Positions 12,476-25,979 of a stretch of 64,000 nucleotides of DNA are shown piece by piece (position 1 is the first letter of the stretch; each line of letters begins with the position of its first letter). Both the position numbers and the translations under genes were made by a program. The stretch is from Platynereis dumerilii (lineage: Eukaryota; Annelida; Polychaeta; Phyllodocida; Nereididae), in contig JAPTHN010000003.1 of the NCBI GenBank assembly GCA_026936325.1, forward strand, positions 101,031,538-101,095,537, in the 5' to 3' direction. The notes beneath the pieces are model-generated. The model did no database searches, had not been told where the DNA came from, and saw only the letters and a list, made by a program, of their open reading frames with translations.

Positions 12476-14699
12476 TTAGCATCATTCCATCACAAGTGGA
12501 CTTCATGCCATGTTTATTCCAGATGTCCATGCTATGCCATAGGCTGTAAAGCGACTTTGTTAAAAGAAAGTTCACTTTGACAAGTCGATAAACTGTTGAA
12601 GATGACTGTCCTTTGCAACAAAAATCTCAGTTGCAGCAACTGATGACAACTGACCCCACCCTCTGGCACAATAGCATCACCCAGGAAACAGCATGGTTCC
12701 CTTGGTGACCCCGGCTAGGTCAATCTCCAGGGCTTCCTGTCCATGACATTTCCTGCGTTTCTCTATGTTAGCCTAGTTTGCAAAACCTTCAAGGCCTCTC
12801 CAGAATTGTATCCTAAACATTCAGTGAACTCTCTATAAGACACTTCAATGAGTTCTGCCATGTCTGCCACAACAATTTTCTGTTCAAGTGTTGTAAAAGC
12901 AACATGTGATTGGCTTCATTCTGTCCACTTCAGCATTTGTTGTTGCAGCCCTTGAGGGTTTTTCAACGACAGCTGATGTGGTGTCAGCAGAATGTCTATA
13001 TCACTGAGAAAAGTGAGAATCCTTTTAAGGGCTTGTTATTAGTAAATAAAGACTACATTCTCTACTTAAAAACTTACCAGCTTTGAATATCAGCAATACA
13101 GACAATTGATGTAAAAATAACAGCTTCAAATGGTGTATAATATAGTTAATGGCCATTGACATTGTCTCCGGAGCAAACAGCCAATAGCATAATGGAAAAT
13201 GCACACAATTACTTAAAAGCAATAAGTATAAAGCATTTACATAAAGCTATAGCCATTGCTCATGTGAGGAAGGAAGGGAAGTGCTCATATGTTGTAGAAC
13301 TCAGCTGCGAATGCTGAATGTATTGTGCTGCAAGCACTACCTCCTGTGAATGAGCAGCCAACAAGGAGACATGTGTGAGCATAATCGTGCTGCATTGGCA
13401 CTAGGAGGTGTAATTTGAATTGCAAGTTGATTTACGACCTGTGAGATTGTGTTTTTGCGGAGTCAACTGGTTGACTGCTGTTGTAGGGACATGCTGAAGA
13501 ATCTACACATGCCTGTAAAGGATGCAATGAGTCAGGTATTTAATCAGCGTCACAAGTGTTTCTCATAATACATTTTTTTCATAGAAGATTGAAAAGAGTC
13601 TTCACTGTTTTTTGAAAAACATTGAACAGACCAAAAATATTAACATATGTATTATTACCATAAACAAGTAATTGTTATCTCATGATCATTTCTAAAGCTA
13701 GTTTCCACCTGAACTATCTAATATTTGTTGTGTATCATCGGATCTACAAGAGAGGTCACATTAAATACAAAATCCATAAATACATAAACAAATGATTCCA
13801 TTGTGCACAAATTAACGTGACTGTTACTCTTGGTTTCTCTCAACGCAAAAAGCATGCTCCATCAATCTCTGCTCAAACACATATTAAAAGCAGTAGGCAT
13901 CGAGCATGAGTTATATACTACAATGACTCTGATGTTGAGCATCCATATTTCTATAGCATTGTTGGCATTGACAGAAGCCATACTGAGCCATCAAGAGATT
14001 TCTGAAGCCCTGAAGTCTTCTGATGTCTTCAGAAAGAGTACAAGGCAGCACTGAAGACAAACCAGGTCAACCAATTAAGTTAGGGGAAGCAGTTCACAAA
14101 TCTTGTTAGCATCAGTGTAAGCAATGGAAATACCAGCACTAAAGGAAGCAAGTAAGCATGAGCCTGTAATTGAGCCTTTTGCTGGTTGGTAAAATATATT
14201 AATAAATATGTTTTAGTCAACCGCAGTAAGCCAGTTGAATACTGGGCCCACTTAAGAGTCATATCTGGCAAACATATCTATTAAGGGAATATAGTTATAA
14301 TCACAGTCCACAACATTTTTGAGGCAGCTTATTGTATTTATTTGCTGAAGACATTATCTCTTTTGTCGTCATTTTTCATGCAATAAAAATATTTTGAATC
14401 ATTCTCTACTAATGGTCGGAAGAATGATTTACTTATTGTTGGGGGAAGCACATCTTCTTTAAATTTGTATGTATTCTCTGTTTGTCCATTGTAAAACTGA
14501 TTAGATGTTATACTAGATTTGTGATGTTCTTGTATGCAAGTACAATCAAGCTCCCAACATTCTATTTTGCCTAGTAACACAGAGAGAGAAGAGAGAGAAA
14601 ATTAAACAGGTGACAATGTGACAGTCATGGTCATTCATTATATTATGGTATGATTAACTGAATTAGTGTGTCAGTGCAGCTTGTTAATTTCTGTTAATT

Positions 14700-15030
14700 A
14701 GGATAATGACATGTCACATTCACTTTAACAATAGAAGGTGTTGGCAAGAAAATCCCTGCTAAGATGAGTTAATTGAGAGGAGAAATCCATAAAAAGACCT
14801 GCAGTGGAACATCTCTTTGATGTACACTTTGGCATTCTCCATTTCCTGTATTTTATGAGATAGATAATTCCCTGTCTTTGAGACAACCAATATAGGGACA
14901 TGTACTAATCAATCAGTATGCTGTCCCTGTGCATGAAAAGTGCCACATGTTGATGAGCTGCTCAACCCACCAGACACTGAGGGAGTCAGAGGAACTGTGA
15001 TATTCAATGCTGCTGGGAGCTGTCCTTTTT
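14700..15030 (+). promoter_or_regulatory. Promoter-like module P, copy 1
   Basis: This is the first of six paralogous copies. A TATA-like CCATAAAAAG (14787-14796) is preceded by 'gagttaattgagaggagaaa' and followed by a GATA-rich 'gagatagataattccctgtc', 'gggacatgtact', a PBX/HOX-type ATCAATCA, then 'aagtgccacatgttgatg' and 'ccagacactgaggga'. Indels between copies are not multiples of three, which argues against coding. Promoter function is inferred from motif order and conservation only. Confidence 0.45.
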
Positions 15031-15559
15031 CTCTCACTTTTTTCAATTTTTTTGTTGTGGTTTGCTGTGTTTGAATTAATTGCCTTTTCCAATCAATGGC
15101 ACTCATGTCATTGCTCCATTGATACTTTAGATGTTACTGTTAAAAGGATCCATCAATTAAATCTCTTTTACCTTTTAATCAATTAAAAATCATACTCAGT
15201 GGAGCTCAAATCAGTGTTCTTTACAAATTTATAAACTATATGCTGTCTCAACCAAGCATACTAGAAAATCCATAAGCATTCAATTGCATTGGAAAGTGGA
15301 ACGGTAGATGTGAAAAGAGTAAAAACTTACTTTTAGCTGTTTGGTATCCACAGAGAATCACACCTCCAATTTATGTATCCCTGGAGTTTCTGAAAATATT
15401 TTGTAAATAGTCTTACTTTGTGAGATCAGAGTATTTGAAGACAGCGTAGGTATATCCAAGTGTCATTGGCGAGTATTGCACTGCTGCACTGATGCACAAT
15501 GTGTATTTCCTGTTGGTAAGATCCAAGAAAAAGATTCCAAAATTTAATCTATCGAGATT

Positions 15560-15900
15560 TCACTTGTGACAACTTCATTAGATGGCAGAATATATAGCAG
15601 AACTGCACTACCACCCTAGTTGAAACAAATTCACACACAATCTCATACACATGAAGACCTGGTATAGGATTTTATCATTGCAGAAGATCCAACATTACAT
15701 CCATGCGTGTGTTCCACAAGGCCCAAGAGCCGACTGGTTCTGCAGCTTCCCTGGGATATGCTTTAAGGCATCCCCTGCTGCCACCTGGCGGGGCTTCTTG
15801 CAGATCAATAAATTCCAATCTGGTTATCAGCCATCTCCACTTCCCATCATTACACTTGAGCATGCAGGAAGGCATCACAATTTCATTGGGTGCTGATACT
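15560..15900. repeat. Conserved GC-rich block B, copy 1
   Basis: About 340 bp are shared with U3, U4 and U5 at very high identity. The core is 'ccacctggcggggcttc' (15781-15797) followed by 'cagatcaataaattcc'. It is open in several frames on both strands, but single-base indels between copies ('catccccctg'-type differences and 'aataaattcc' versus 'aataattcc') break every frame, so I do not call a gene. The core contains an E-box (CACCTG) and loosely resembles a CTCF site. Confidence 0.6.
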
Positions 15901-18318
15901 TTAAACAAATAAACTGATAAATGAAGATTAAGAGCAGATAATCTTTGAAGTGAATAATTTAAATGAGAATTGAAGTGAAGACGGCAGAATTGATAAAGAG
16001 GACATAACCTATTCTGGTTAGAGCTCTGTTACTTCTTTTTATAGCTCTACACTACAGGTTTATTTTTTTTATTTTTATAGTGCTTCACCTTGCTTTGTAT
16101 TTAAAGTGATATGTCGTAAATAGCTTGCAAAAAAAGTTTTGATCAACACAATTTAGTTACAAATGATTAAATGTCAGCCAAAAAAGGCCAATTATGTACA
16201 TAAATCCTAAAACTGAGTCATGAGTTACGTGAGCATGAAGGTATATGTTTTTTTGGTCAGTAGTGTGATATTTAGTTGAACATTTTTGTGGAAGTTATGC
16301 AAACAAAGATTGTCATCAATAGTATTAATTCAATACCATTATACATGCAATTTGATTTCATAATTTAATTTTACAACAAATGCAGTGAATATTACCTTTA
16401 TGAAATATTCATATGCTAAACTTTTTGTTTAATTCTGTAGAGTTGTGGTGCAATAATTTATGTTTCACAGAAATCACATGCCCTGGTTAACCTAGATTTT
16501 ATGATCAATTATTTAAGAGATGAGGTAGTTGGTGATTCGGAAGTGACAGTGTCTAAATTGTCTGAAAACATATAAGCCTATGTTACTGTATTGATTGTCA
16601 AAAATAGTCCATTTATATTTACTATTATTACCCATAATAATATCAAGACTGACTTCTCATGAATAATTACGCCTATAAAGTATTTGCTATTCGAACAATT
16701 CAAATGCAGGTGCACTGAGAAAAGCACAGTTCCTTGATATGCTTCCTGGTAATTTTGCATCAGATTCATGAACCCTGTCAATGCATTTGGAGGTAATAAA
16801 TTCATAGAAGACTTATTTTCCCTCTCAAGGTTGACATGGACTAATAAATAGGTCACAGAAGGGTCATGATTTTGTTCATCCCTGACAGTTTCCTAGATAA
16901 TGATAAAAACTAAAAGTCACAGTTGTGTGACTCATGCTAATAAGTGTAGCTGCCCTCACTGGAGCTAAGGTCTAATAAAGCACAAGAAAGATCTCATATT
17001 GGCCTTCATAACATGCAATATATGCTCTAGAGTGTTGCGTCTGTAGTTTCTGGTTACTGAGCAAAAGAGTGTCAACTCTCTGAGCACGTAGCCTGTAGCA
17101 CTTGCAAGTAATCGCAATGGACAAAATTACGATGGCCCCTACCTTATAGAGGACCATGTTATAACAACTTGCGATATACATAACCCAGGATACCATTTCA
17201 CTAGTTCTACTTGAATCAGCAGTATCTTTTTCCCGAGTACTGTGGTACCTGCAATGAATGAATCCCTGATAAGCAACCAAACTCTTTCATACATGAATTA
17301 AACAGCATTTAGATGAGGCCGTCAAGACAAACTCTGTCAGGCTTTGTCCATGGTTAAAGGACCATGAAAGAGCATGTCCGTCAGCCACTTAGTATTCTAC
17401 CGTTGTAGCACTGAAGCACCAAACATCTTTCTAGCAGGTTGTAACGTCGTCACTGACAGTGTCACACTCTGCCTGAAGGCAGTAAAGTATTTAAATATAC
17501 CAGAGATGGAGGGTGTAGCAAGTTTGTAGTTCCTTTTACAGTCTATATACTATACAGCTACCCATGCTAAAATTGGCCTCCTTTCTACAAGTCAATAGTA
17601 TAGAGGCAGCGCCATATTCCCACAACGTTTTGGAAGCCCAAAGAATGAAAACAATTTGACAAGCTCTGGCAATTAAATTCCAATCAAGACTGGCAAACAT
17701 CAGGGTTGCCATTCATCATTTGCATGATGGATCATCTGTCATTCTACGCTCAATTGAGATCTCTTTTTCATCTGAAGCCAAAGACAACTATTTTGCAGTT
17801 TGCTTTTAGCTTCACTCAAAAAAGCTAAAAAAGGCTTTGAGATAAGGCTGAAAACACCTCATAAGCAGATAAAGTTAAAATACGTATACCTTACTGTCGA
17901 AGCGCTGATATTATCCCAGAACGTCCATATTCTCACTGGATGAGCCTGGTACTAATTCAAAACTAAGCCTTGCAAGAACAGCAGCTTTGCCTAAGCACTG
18001 TTTTCACTGCACAATTTTGTCAACCATAAAATTTCATAAGCCTCATTTACGGCTTTCACAACATAAAGGACTGAAATACTGAAGGCAATTAATCCAATAA
18101 ACTGTCATGTGTTTAAAACACCAGGGTGCTCCTAAAAAGGGATGGCAATAAAGATTAAACTTGTAAAACCCCTTTAAAAAGTATTGAAAGAGGAAAATCC
18201 TCTAGCAACAGAAACTTTCACACCTAACCAACATGCAGTGGTCTGTTTGGAATGACACTAATTGATGAAGTTAAAACTTTCTGACAATGGCCTGCTTCAC
18301 TCTTTAGCAAGTAGCATT

Positions 18319-18350
18319 GCCCAGGAAAAGGCATGGTTCCCTTGGTCACC
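18319..18350. repeat. E2-type hairpin motif (U2)
   Basis: The pattern 'gcccaggaaaaggcatgg' then 'ttcccttggtcacc' has arms that pair (cca.gaaa with ttcccttgg). One of about thirteen dispersed copies of the E motif in the window. Confidence 0.5.
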
Positions 18351-18869
18351 CGTCTGACTAAAAAAGTCATGTTCTCTGGCCTGAAATGGCCAAACTTTGC
18401 AAACATTCAAACTTTTCCTTCAGAAATACAAGACAGGATGTTTCGGTAAGCAACAGAAAAGTGTGGTCCATTCTATGTATTCAGGAAGCACGTCAAAATT
18501 GCCCTCTTTTGTCTGCAGTATTGGTTGGAGAAGCATTTCCAGAATCATTTACAGAAGAATTACAAGTTCCTGAAAGGGCTGCAAATGATGAAGAGGAGCT
18601 GTTAGCAGACCATCTTGGTCCTGGAAAATCCATACCTTGGCTCCTTTAGAATTGTGGTTCTTTGGTACCCATTTCCCTTGCATGGAGTTTACGACAAATT
18701 ACTGGGCAATGCTATCACAAGGGAAACCTTTGGAGTATATTACGGATATAGTATCATGTATCTTTTGTTTTGTACACAATTGAGCGATGTAATGGTTACT
18801 TCAGTGTCTAAATTTTCATGCATGCCTTTTTGAACTACTTTATTAAATGTACAGTCTCGAGTGTTATTA

Positions 18870-19829
18870 GGGGAAGAGGGGGTGAAAAGTCACAGGGGTA
18901 AAAAGTCACAGGCCTTTTTGACCAACTTGCAGTGACCTAATTCTTAGGCTTAAATCTTAATTTGGGACTCTTTTATGAGAAGAAGGTCTGCAAGGAATAT
19001 GAAAATTATACTCATTGTACAAAGTGGGTTTTTACCCACCTCATGCATTTTTGGTGTCCCAAACAGGTTTTATTGATTCTGAACTTTCTCTATTAATGTC
19101 TGGTCACTGTGACATAGGAAGTTGTGCCAGTGTTTCAAGGTCTTTTGGATAATAGTCTATCATGCTGTGAACCCATTTTTGGCCATATGGTCACCAAGTT
19201 GCCATGATCATGTGTTGAATTTAAAAAACAGCTGAGGGGTGAAATGTCACATTGTGACATTTCACCCCAGCACTGTGATATTTTACCATAGGGTACCGGG
19301 AAGTCAGTATTCTGTGCTAAGGAAAGTAAAATATTCCACACTAGAAGCTTTAAGCTTACAATCTTATCATCATCCATCATAAATAATACTGATGAGAGAG
19401 CATTGCAGCAAAAATTTCATTTTGCAAACTTTGGGCAATTTTTGGCACAGAATTTGCTGATGGTGCATTGTCATTGCATGCCGATAGCTTTGGAAGGATC
19501 TCTATAAATTTCATGCAAAAGGATGACTATCAAGTCTAGGTCTGCATATTACCTCATATAGAGTTGTATGTTCACAACAATTGCATGTGACTTGTTACCC
19601 CATGGTTGTGACTTCTTGACCCTGACATGGGGAAAAAAGTCACATCGGACTTTGCCTCAAATAATTGTGAACTGACTAAAGCCTATTTACAGCACAGTAG
19701 CTATCATGTGATACAACTATAGTCAACTAAATACTGCATAATTGTGCCAAAGGTCATTAAGATCTAACAAACACCTGCTCTGTCCTGGGGCTTTTTCTGA
19801 ATTTTGTGACTTCTGACCCCCGCCTCCCC
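18870..19829. mobile_element. 960-bp non-autonomous TIR element with TA target duplication
   Basis: The ends are inverted: GGGGAAGAGGGGGTGAAAAG at the left; the right end read in reverse starts GGGGAGGCGGGGGTCAGAAG. Both are flanked by TA (18868-18869 and 19830-19831). U3 has a near-empty site at about 30150-30165 ('gagtgttatcaca'). The motif 'ggg(g)t.aaaagtcaca' recurs inside in both orientations, including a palindrome at 19236-19268 (GGGGTGAAATGTCAC facing GTGACATTTCACCCC) and another near 19580-19640. There is no transposase frame. A TA duplication fits Tc1/mariner-like mobilisation, but the superfamily is not settled. Confidence 0.8.
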
Positions 19830-21689
19830 TACACATTTAATTGACATCAGCTCAAGGCAAATACTCATTTGATTCATTGAAGGTACTCTTTGGTGGCTAC
19901 CGCAACCATTCTGTCAGTCTGAAACCGCTCAGATCATCACACATCATACTGAAATCACCTGCTCCTTAGCAATCTAGATACATGGTACTTTATCATTCCA
20001 GTTTTGTACTGCGACCAGCCAGTTTCTCTGGCTTCTATCTGGCACTTTTCTACAAATAGACTTCTAAGAAGCAACAGTCCTTTTATTCAGAGCTCCAGAA
20101 AGTTGAAATACCAGACAACCACAGCCAAGCACATGACATGGCATAATGTGATTTTGTCTTTTTTCTTTAAACTTTGCTGTGAATGTCTTTGCTTCTTTTA
20201 AAAAAGGTGATGATTTTTTTTGTGGGGAACCAACGCTGCATGCAGCTAGAAGACAACCAGCATCACATGGACCATGCTATCAGGTATAGCACTCCGTTTC
20301 CCACCATAAAATTTAAATTGGTTTTCATTTCATGCTCCACACGACATTTCCGAAAGGCAGCACAGCAAACCACTTTTATAGAAATATAGTTGAACATAAT
20401 AAGCTTCACAAAAACCTATTGAGCACTAAAAGGAACCTTTTCTCCATATAATATAAATTATTTAGTGTTTTCAAGTTATGGATGTTCAGACTCTCGACAA
20501 TCTTACTGTCCATGGTTATAATATAATGGAATTGTGCAGTTCAAATTAAGCTGACTGCCTCTGTGTCATATTACATTGAAGTATTGGAATGAAACCAGCA
20601 AAAATCACAGATTTGTTAAAGCCCAAAAATTAAAACAATTTATGATCAGCAATAAAAAGAAAAACAATTAAAGCTGACAAACATTCGGGATGTCACCGTA
20701 CGTCATCTGCAAGATAAATTGCCTCTTCTACACTCAGATGACAATTAATGATCTTTATGGCCAAAGCAAGTGCCAAGTCGGAAGCCTCTCACAGACTGTT
20801 GCAAATGGGTGATCCCATTGTGTTGTTCCTGAAAAAGGCCTGTCCTAAAAATACAGGTGAACTATTAATCTTTCAAATTCTGTGGCCAACACAAACAAAC
20901 TAAGCACTTTCAGGAAGAAGATGGTCACTTGCAACATTGAACAATTTGTGTCTGCAAAATGAACTGACATAGCTGGCTTTGCACTGTATGAAAATATATA
21001 ATAATCTTGCATGAATATTAGAACATGCCTCTGTATCAATTCAGGCAAAAAGCACTTATGTACTCAATTCATGTTCCGTAGTTTCCGCTACCACATTTTT
21101 ATCATATCAAAGGTGTAGCACATACTGATCATTACTACTATTGTACAATGCCTCTCATGATGAACAACCATCTTACTAGAGCATTGTTGGCAATTGACAG
21201 AAGCCAACCTGGGCCATCAAAAGATTTCTGAAGATCTATGAAGTCTTTTGATGTCTTTCAGAAGAGAGACAGGATGGAACAGGGACAAACTAGGTCAACT
21301 AATTAAGTTAGGAGACACAGTTCACAAATCTTGTTAGCAATAGTCTAAGCACTGGAAACACCAGGACTATATGAAGCTTATAGAGGGGACCCACTCTCAG
21401 CCAATTCTGGTAAACAAATCTGCTCAGGGAATGTAGTGGTAATCACAGTTCTCAGTGCCTCAGAGGCAGCTAATCATGCATAAGCCTAATTAATTCTGTC
21501 TTTAATTGGCAAATATTCTGTTTTGACTGCGTAAAAATCTGTTTTATGTTTTTCTAGTATTTCACACAACTGTATCATTCTATTTTGCGTAATAACAGGT
21601 GGCAAAGTGATAGTCATATTCACTTTAGTTTGTTATGCGAATGATAATAAATACCTAACTAGAGTATCAATCTGCTCGCTATTTGCAGT

Positions 21690-22010
21690 TAATTGAAATA
21701 ATGTCATGTCACATTCTCTTTAACAATAGCATTCTTAACAAATAAGGTATGCAAGTTTGGAGGAGCTAATCAAGAGGAGAAATCTATAAGTAGCGCGACG
21801 CCTCTTTGACGGACACTTTGGCATTCACCATTTCCTTTATTTTATGAGATAGATAATTCCCTGTCTGTTATATGGCCTATATAGGGACATGTGCTCATCA
21901 ATCAGTCAATCTACCCCTCTGTGTGAAAAGTGCCACCTGTTGATGTGTTGCCCAACCCGCCAGACACTGAGGGACTGTAACATTGGAGGCTGCAGGGTGC
22001 TGTCCTTAAT
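21690..22010 (+). promoter_or_regulatory. Promoter-like module P, copy 2
   Basis: The TATA-like core is TATAAG (21785-21790) after 'ggaggagctaatcaagagga'. The GATA tract, 'gggacatgtgctc' and ATCAATCA follow. It is closest to copy 3, sharing 'gacggacactttggcattca' and 'gtagcgc/gtggcgc'. Confidence 0.45.
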
Positions 22011-22589
22011 TCATCACTTATTCCAATACTTTACTCTCACCTGGCTACTCTTTAGCTAACATTTTTTTCTCTCGCTTTGCTCACCTTGAATCAATTGCCT
22101 CTCTTTATCTATGATTAGTTAAGGAAAAAGATTTCATTGATCTTTTGATGTTTATGTTAAAAGGACCCTTCATTTAAATCTCTGTTATTTTTTAATCAAT
22201 CAAAAATCATACTCAGTGGAGCTCAAATCAGTGTTATTTACTACCTGATTCACGATGTGCAATCTTGACCTAGCATACTGGGAAAATCTATAACCATTCA
22301 ATTGCATTTGAAAGGGGAGCAGTAGATGTGAAAAGTGTAAAAACTTACTTTTATCTGTTTGGTATCCTCAGAGAATCACACCTCCAATTCACGTATCCGT
22401 GGAGTTTCTGAAAAAATGTTGTAAATAATGTTACTTTTTGTGAGACCGGAGTATTTGAAGAATCAGTGTAGGTATATCCGAGTGTTGTTAGTGGGTAATG
22501 CACTGATGCACTGATGGACTGATGCACTAAGTGTATTTCCTGTTGGTAAGATCCAAGAGACAGATTCCAAAACTTGATCTGTCAATATT

Positions 22590-22930
22590 TCACTTTTGAC
22601 ACCTTCATTAGATGGCAGAATATATCGCAGAAACAGAACTACCACCCTATTTGAAATACATTCACACACAATCTCATACACATGAAGTCCTGGTATTAGA
22701 CTTTATCATTGCAGAAGATTCAGCATTACATGTATCCACGTGTGTGTTCCACAAGGCCCAAGAGCCGACTGGTTCTGCAGCTTCCATGCGATATGCTTTA
22801 AGGCATCTCCTGCTGCCACCTGGCGGGGCTTCTTGCAGATCAATAAATTCCAATCCGGTTATCAGCCATCTCCACTTCTCATCATTACACTTGAGCATGC
22901 AGGAAGACATCACCATTTCATTGGGCACTG
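22590..22930. repeat. Conserved GC-rich block B, copy 2
   Basis: It keeps the 'ccacctggcggggcttc' core (22816-22832) and the flanking 'acaaggcccaagagccgact'. Differences from copy 1 are scattered single bases. A 133-aa open frame crosses it but is not kept in copies 3 and 4. Confidence 0.6.
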
Positions 22931-24655
22931 CTTTTACTTTAACAACAGATAAACTGATAAATGAAAATAAAGAGCAGATAAGCTTTGAAGTGAATAATTT
23001 AAATGAGGATTGAAGTGAAGATTGTAGAGCTGATAAAAGAGAATGTTGGCTATTTCCTTCAGGGGTCTGTGATATTCAGTAAAAAGCAAATGAAAAAAAG
23101 CTTTAATCTAAGTTGTTTTAAAGTTATATTAGCCAAAAAACAAGCAGTCAGCAAGTTGCATCTCCTGAAACACATTCTCTCAGGTCATACATTAACTTGT
23201 TAGTGTAACTGTGATGCAGCATCATATGCTCACGAATGTATCTACTGGGTGAGCCAAAAAAAAGTTATGCAAACAAAGGTTCCCATTATATCGTGATACA
23301 TCCGATTTAGATTCATAATTTAACTTGACAACAAAGAAGTGATGTAATAATATCTTATAGAAATATTCATATGCCAGAATTGTTTTGAGATTGGCCTTCC
23401 TTCTTGTAAAGCATCTATGAGTGGTGCAGTAATTTACGCTTCATGGAAACCACACACCCTGTTTAACCAATATTTTCTGATCAATTATTTAAGTGATGAT
23501 GGAATTGGTCATCCAAAAATGACAGTGTCTAAACTGTCTAATAACATATCAAGCTGAATTGCTATATTGATCCAGTAAAAATTCATTCATATTCCCTTTT
23601 GAAACCTATGATTAGGCAGTGAAATAGAATGGCTTGTCTTGAATAATCATGGCACTCTAATATTCAACACATGTTGCTAATTATCAGAGTGAAAGAATGT
23701 TTAGACTATTATCTGAGAATGCTTTGTTACCAGACTAAGTAAATGTGGGTGGACTGAGAAATTGACATTTCCTAATAAGCATAATGGTAACTATGCACTA
23801 ATGTACCATTATGTAAATGCAATTGTGAGTGCTAGGACCATAGAAAACTTCTGTTTCCCTCTTAGGGTTGCCCTTGAAAGTGTGAATCAGGCTAATAAGT
23901 GCATTTGCTGCTGTGGGAGCCAATGTCCAATAAAGCGTAAGCAGGATCTCATTTTGACACCACTGAACAGGCTATATTTCTTCTAGAGTGTCAAATCAGC
24001 AATTTACCTTGGACACAACTTCACTTATTTTACCATCTGTAAAACAATTTATGCTTACTGACAACTGTGGCCCATGCAATGAGCAACCAAACTCCTTCAT
24101 ATGTGTACTGAACAGCATTTAGATGAAACTGAAAAGCTAAATCAGTCAGGCCTTGTCCATGGTTAGAGGACCATGAAAGAGCATGACCACCAGCCACTAA
24201 GTAGTCTACAGTTGCAGTGCTGAAACACTCGACGCTATCCAGCTGGTTGTAACATTGTCCCTAACAGTGTCACACTGTGGATGCAGACACAAGAGTGTTC
24301 ATATATATCGGGGCTGGAGGTTGTAGCAAGTTTGTAGTTCCTTTTACAGTCTACACTCTACAGCTACCCAGGCTTAAATCAGCCTTCTTTCTACAATTCA
24401 ATAGTATGGAGGCAGCGCCATTCAAGGGGAAATTCTGTACAACATAAAAGAGGAAATTCTGTGCATAAACTTCAAAGAGACTTGCAAATCAAATGCGTGA
24501 GCTCTTTCTTGTATTATTTGGCATGCAGGGTTGTGCCATAAAAGTGAAAAACCAGAACTGCAGCATAAAGATACATTCGAAACTCACACAAAGTGTAGAG
24601 TTGTGTGGGCTATGCAGTCTGCCCGATGGTCTGCTTGCCTGAGAAACTGTTTACT

Positions 24656-24737
<82 letters not shown>
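24656..24737. repeat. (TAGA)n microsatellite, about 20 units
   Basis: An uninterrupted tetranucleotide tract of about 82 bp. The same site in U5 (48040-48056) has only about four units, and in U4 (near 39390) the tract and about 30 flanking bases are absent. The expansion is therefore private to U3. Confidence 0.95.
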
Positions 24738-25841
24738 TGGTACGTTCAGCCCTCTAAGCCCAGTTCTCAAGATGGGTTGATGACTACATAATTTCATTTG
24801 CACTGATATCTCTAATGCTTATTTTCTATTTAATCTTTTAAAGTTCAATTGTTATTTTAACCTGAAGTCTTTATTTGTAATTTTTCCAAATTTCTGATAT
24901 ATAGTTTTAATGAATTGTAACTTATTTTGAATCTGGTGCCAGCTCGATGAGCATATATTACTTCCTTTGGTGCCATAATAAAAATATTACATACATTACA
25001 TATTACAAACATACTACACCAGAATGATAATACCAACTTTGCACTGAATTCCACCTTTTGTATTGTTCATGTGAATCAGTCAACAGTCTGAACATTGCAC
25101 ACCCTGATATGATTGAATTTAATCATTTAATTGAGACCAGAGCTGCAAAATGCTAAAATTTAATGCATCGGGCAACAAGCAGTAACCTTGGGTGGATGGC
25201 ACCTTGCATGAACAGCCAGCATGGATACATTCGTGAGCATATGATGCTGTATCACAGTTAGACATATAAGTTGATGCATGACCTGAGAGAATGTGTTTCT
25301 GCAGACGCAACTGGTTGACTGCTTATAGCCCAGCCATATTAGAGGAATCTGCACATGCCTGTGAAGGATGCAATTAGTCAGTCACCGGTGTTTCCCGGCA
25401 TTTGTAGCTCTGAATGAAAGGCTGTTCTGATGTGACAGTCTGACAGACAGTGCTCATCCACTCTGAATGACATCATACTACTGTCAGCTTACCTTGACCT
25501 GTTGACCTAATGTGTAATGTGAGCTGGATTCTGAATCCCATTTGATACTTGAGACTACTCATCACAAAGTTGGCAGGTTTTCGTTATGTATTTTATCAGG
25601 GCTGGCAGCCTGGCATTCATGTTTCTTTAATCAGAAAAACCAAATATTGGTTAAGCTAGCAATATCTGAACACTTTCAACCTCCTGCTTATGTGTTTTTG
25701 TTTACCATGCTTTTTGTCTCCAAATGCCTTAGGCGAAAGTCCAAGAGGGAAAGATCCAGGTCTGGTATGAGGCCAGATTCAAACACCAGAGTAAGCTGCC
25801 TATTAGATTGGCATCAGTTAGGGTAACTTAACTTATCCCAG

Positions 25842-25979
25842 TTCAGCTAAAAGTGCCACTGGACAAGATAATATGTGTACCTGTCTTGACATCAGACAAT
25901 GCATCCTCAAACTGGGATCAGGGACCCTCCAGTTCTGGTTTTCATTGGAAATCTACATCCACTAATGAGTTTCTCTCTG
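25842..25979 (+). other. Possible 138-nt phase 1-1 exon in block D (U3)
   Basis: A splice-acceptor-like 'cttatcccag' ends at 25841 and a donor-like 'CTG|GTAAGA' begins at 25980. The 138 nt between (46 codons) are open in the frame that includes VPLDKIICVPVLTSDNAS. Start and end phases are both 1, as in many shuffled extracellular-domain exons. The same layout is present at 40470-40607 (138 nt) and 50102-50227 (126 nt, an in-frame 12-nt difference). The older U0 and U1 copies lack the donor and the open frame. The protein resembles nothing I know; chance is quite possible. Confidence 0.25.

Larger units (their letters stand above)
7430..13300. repeat. Old tandem-duplication unit U1 (diverged)
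   Basis: The order of landmarks matches the younger units. C-type blocks lie near 8360 and 10010, the D block at 10830-11090, the G block at 11575-11720 ('ttgattcaaggatctatttt', 'tttattgagtc') and an E1 hairpin at 12680-12710. The P and B blocks are absent. Two foldback structures (11.3 and 12.1-12.5 kb) are private to this copy. From about 12.75 to 13.8 kb I see only AT-rich sequence with weak similarity to the E1-E2 interval and no genes. Confidence 0.6.
13800..20460. repeat. Tandem-duplication unit U2
   Basis: It carries, in order, the P block (14.7-15.0 kb), B block (15.56-15.9 kb), C block (17.4 kb), E2 hairpin (18.32 kb) and F block ('cagagctccag' near 20088). The D, G and E1 blocks present in U3-U5 are missing: C-type sequence passes directly into the 'gatgaaaacaattctgaca'-like block at 17.64 kb. 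No open frame here is shared in frame with sister copies. One TIR element (18.87 kb) interrupts it. Confidence 0.75.

Noticed and set aside
14819-14857. Short hydrophobic leader-like peptide after the TATA core in P copy 1
   Set aside because: The ATG is missing in copies 2 and 3, and indels change the frame in copy 4.
22612-23013. 133-aa open frame across block B of U3 as a gene
   Set aside because: Single-base indels in the three sister copies break this frame, and the nucleotide similarity continues outside it at the same level.
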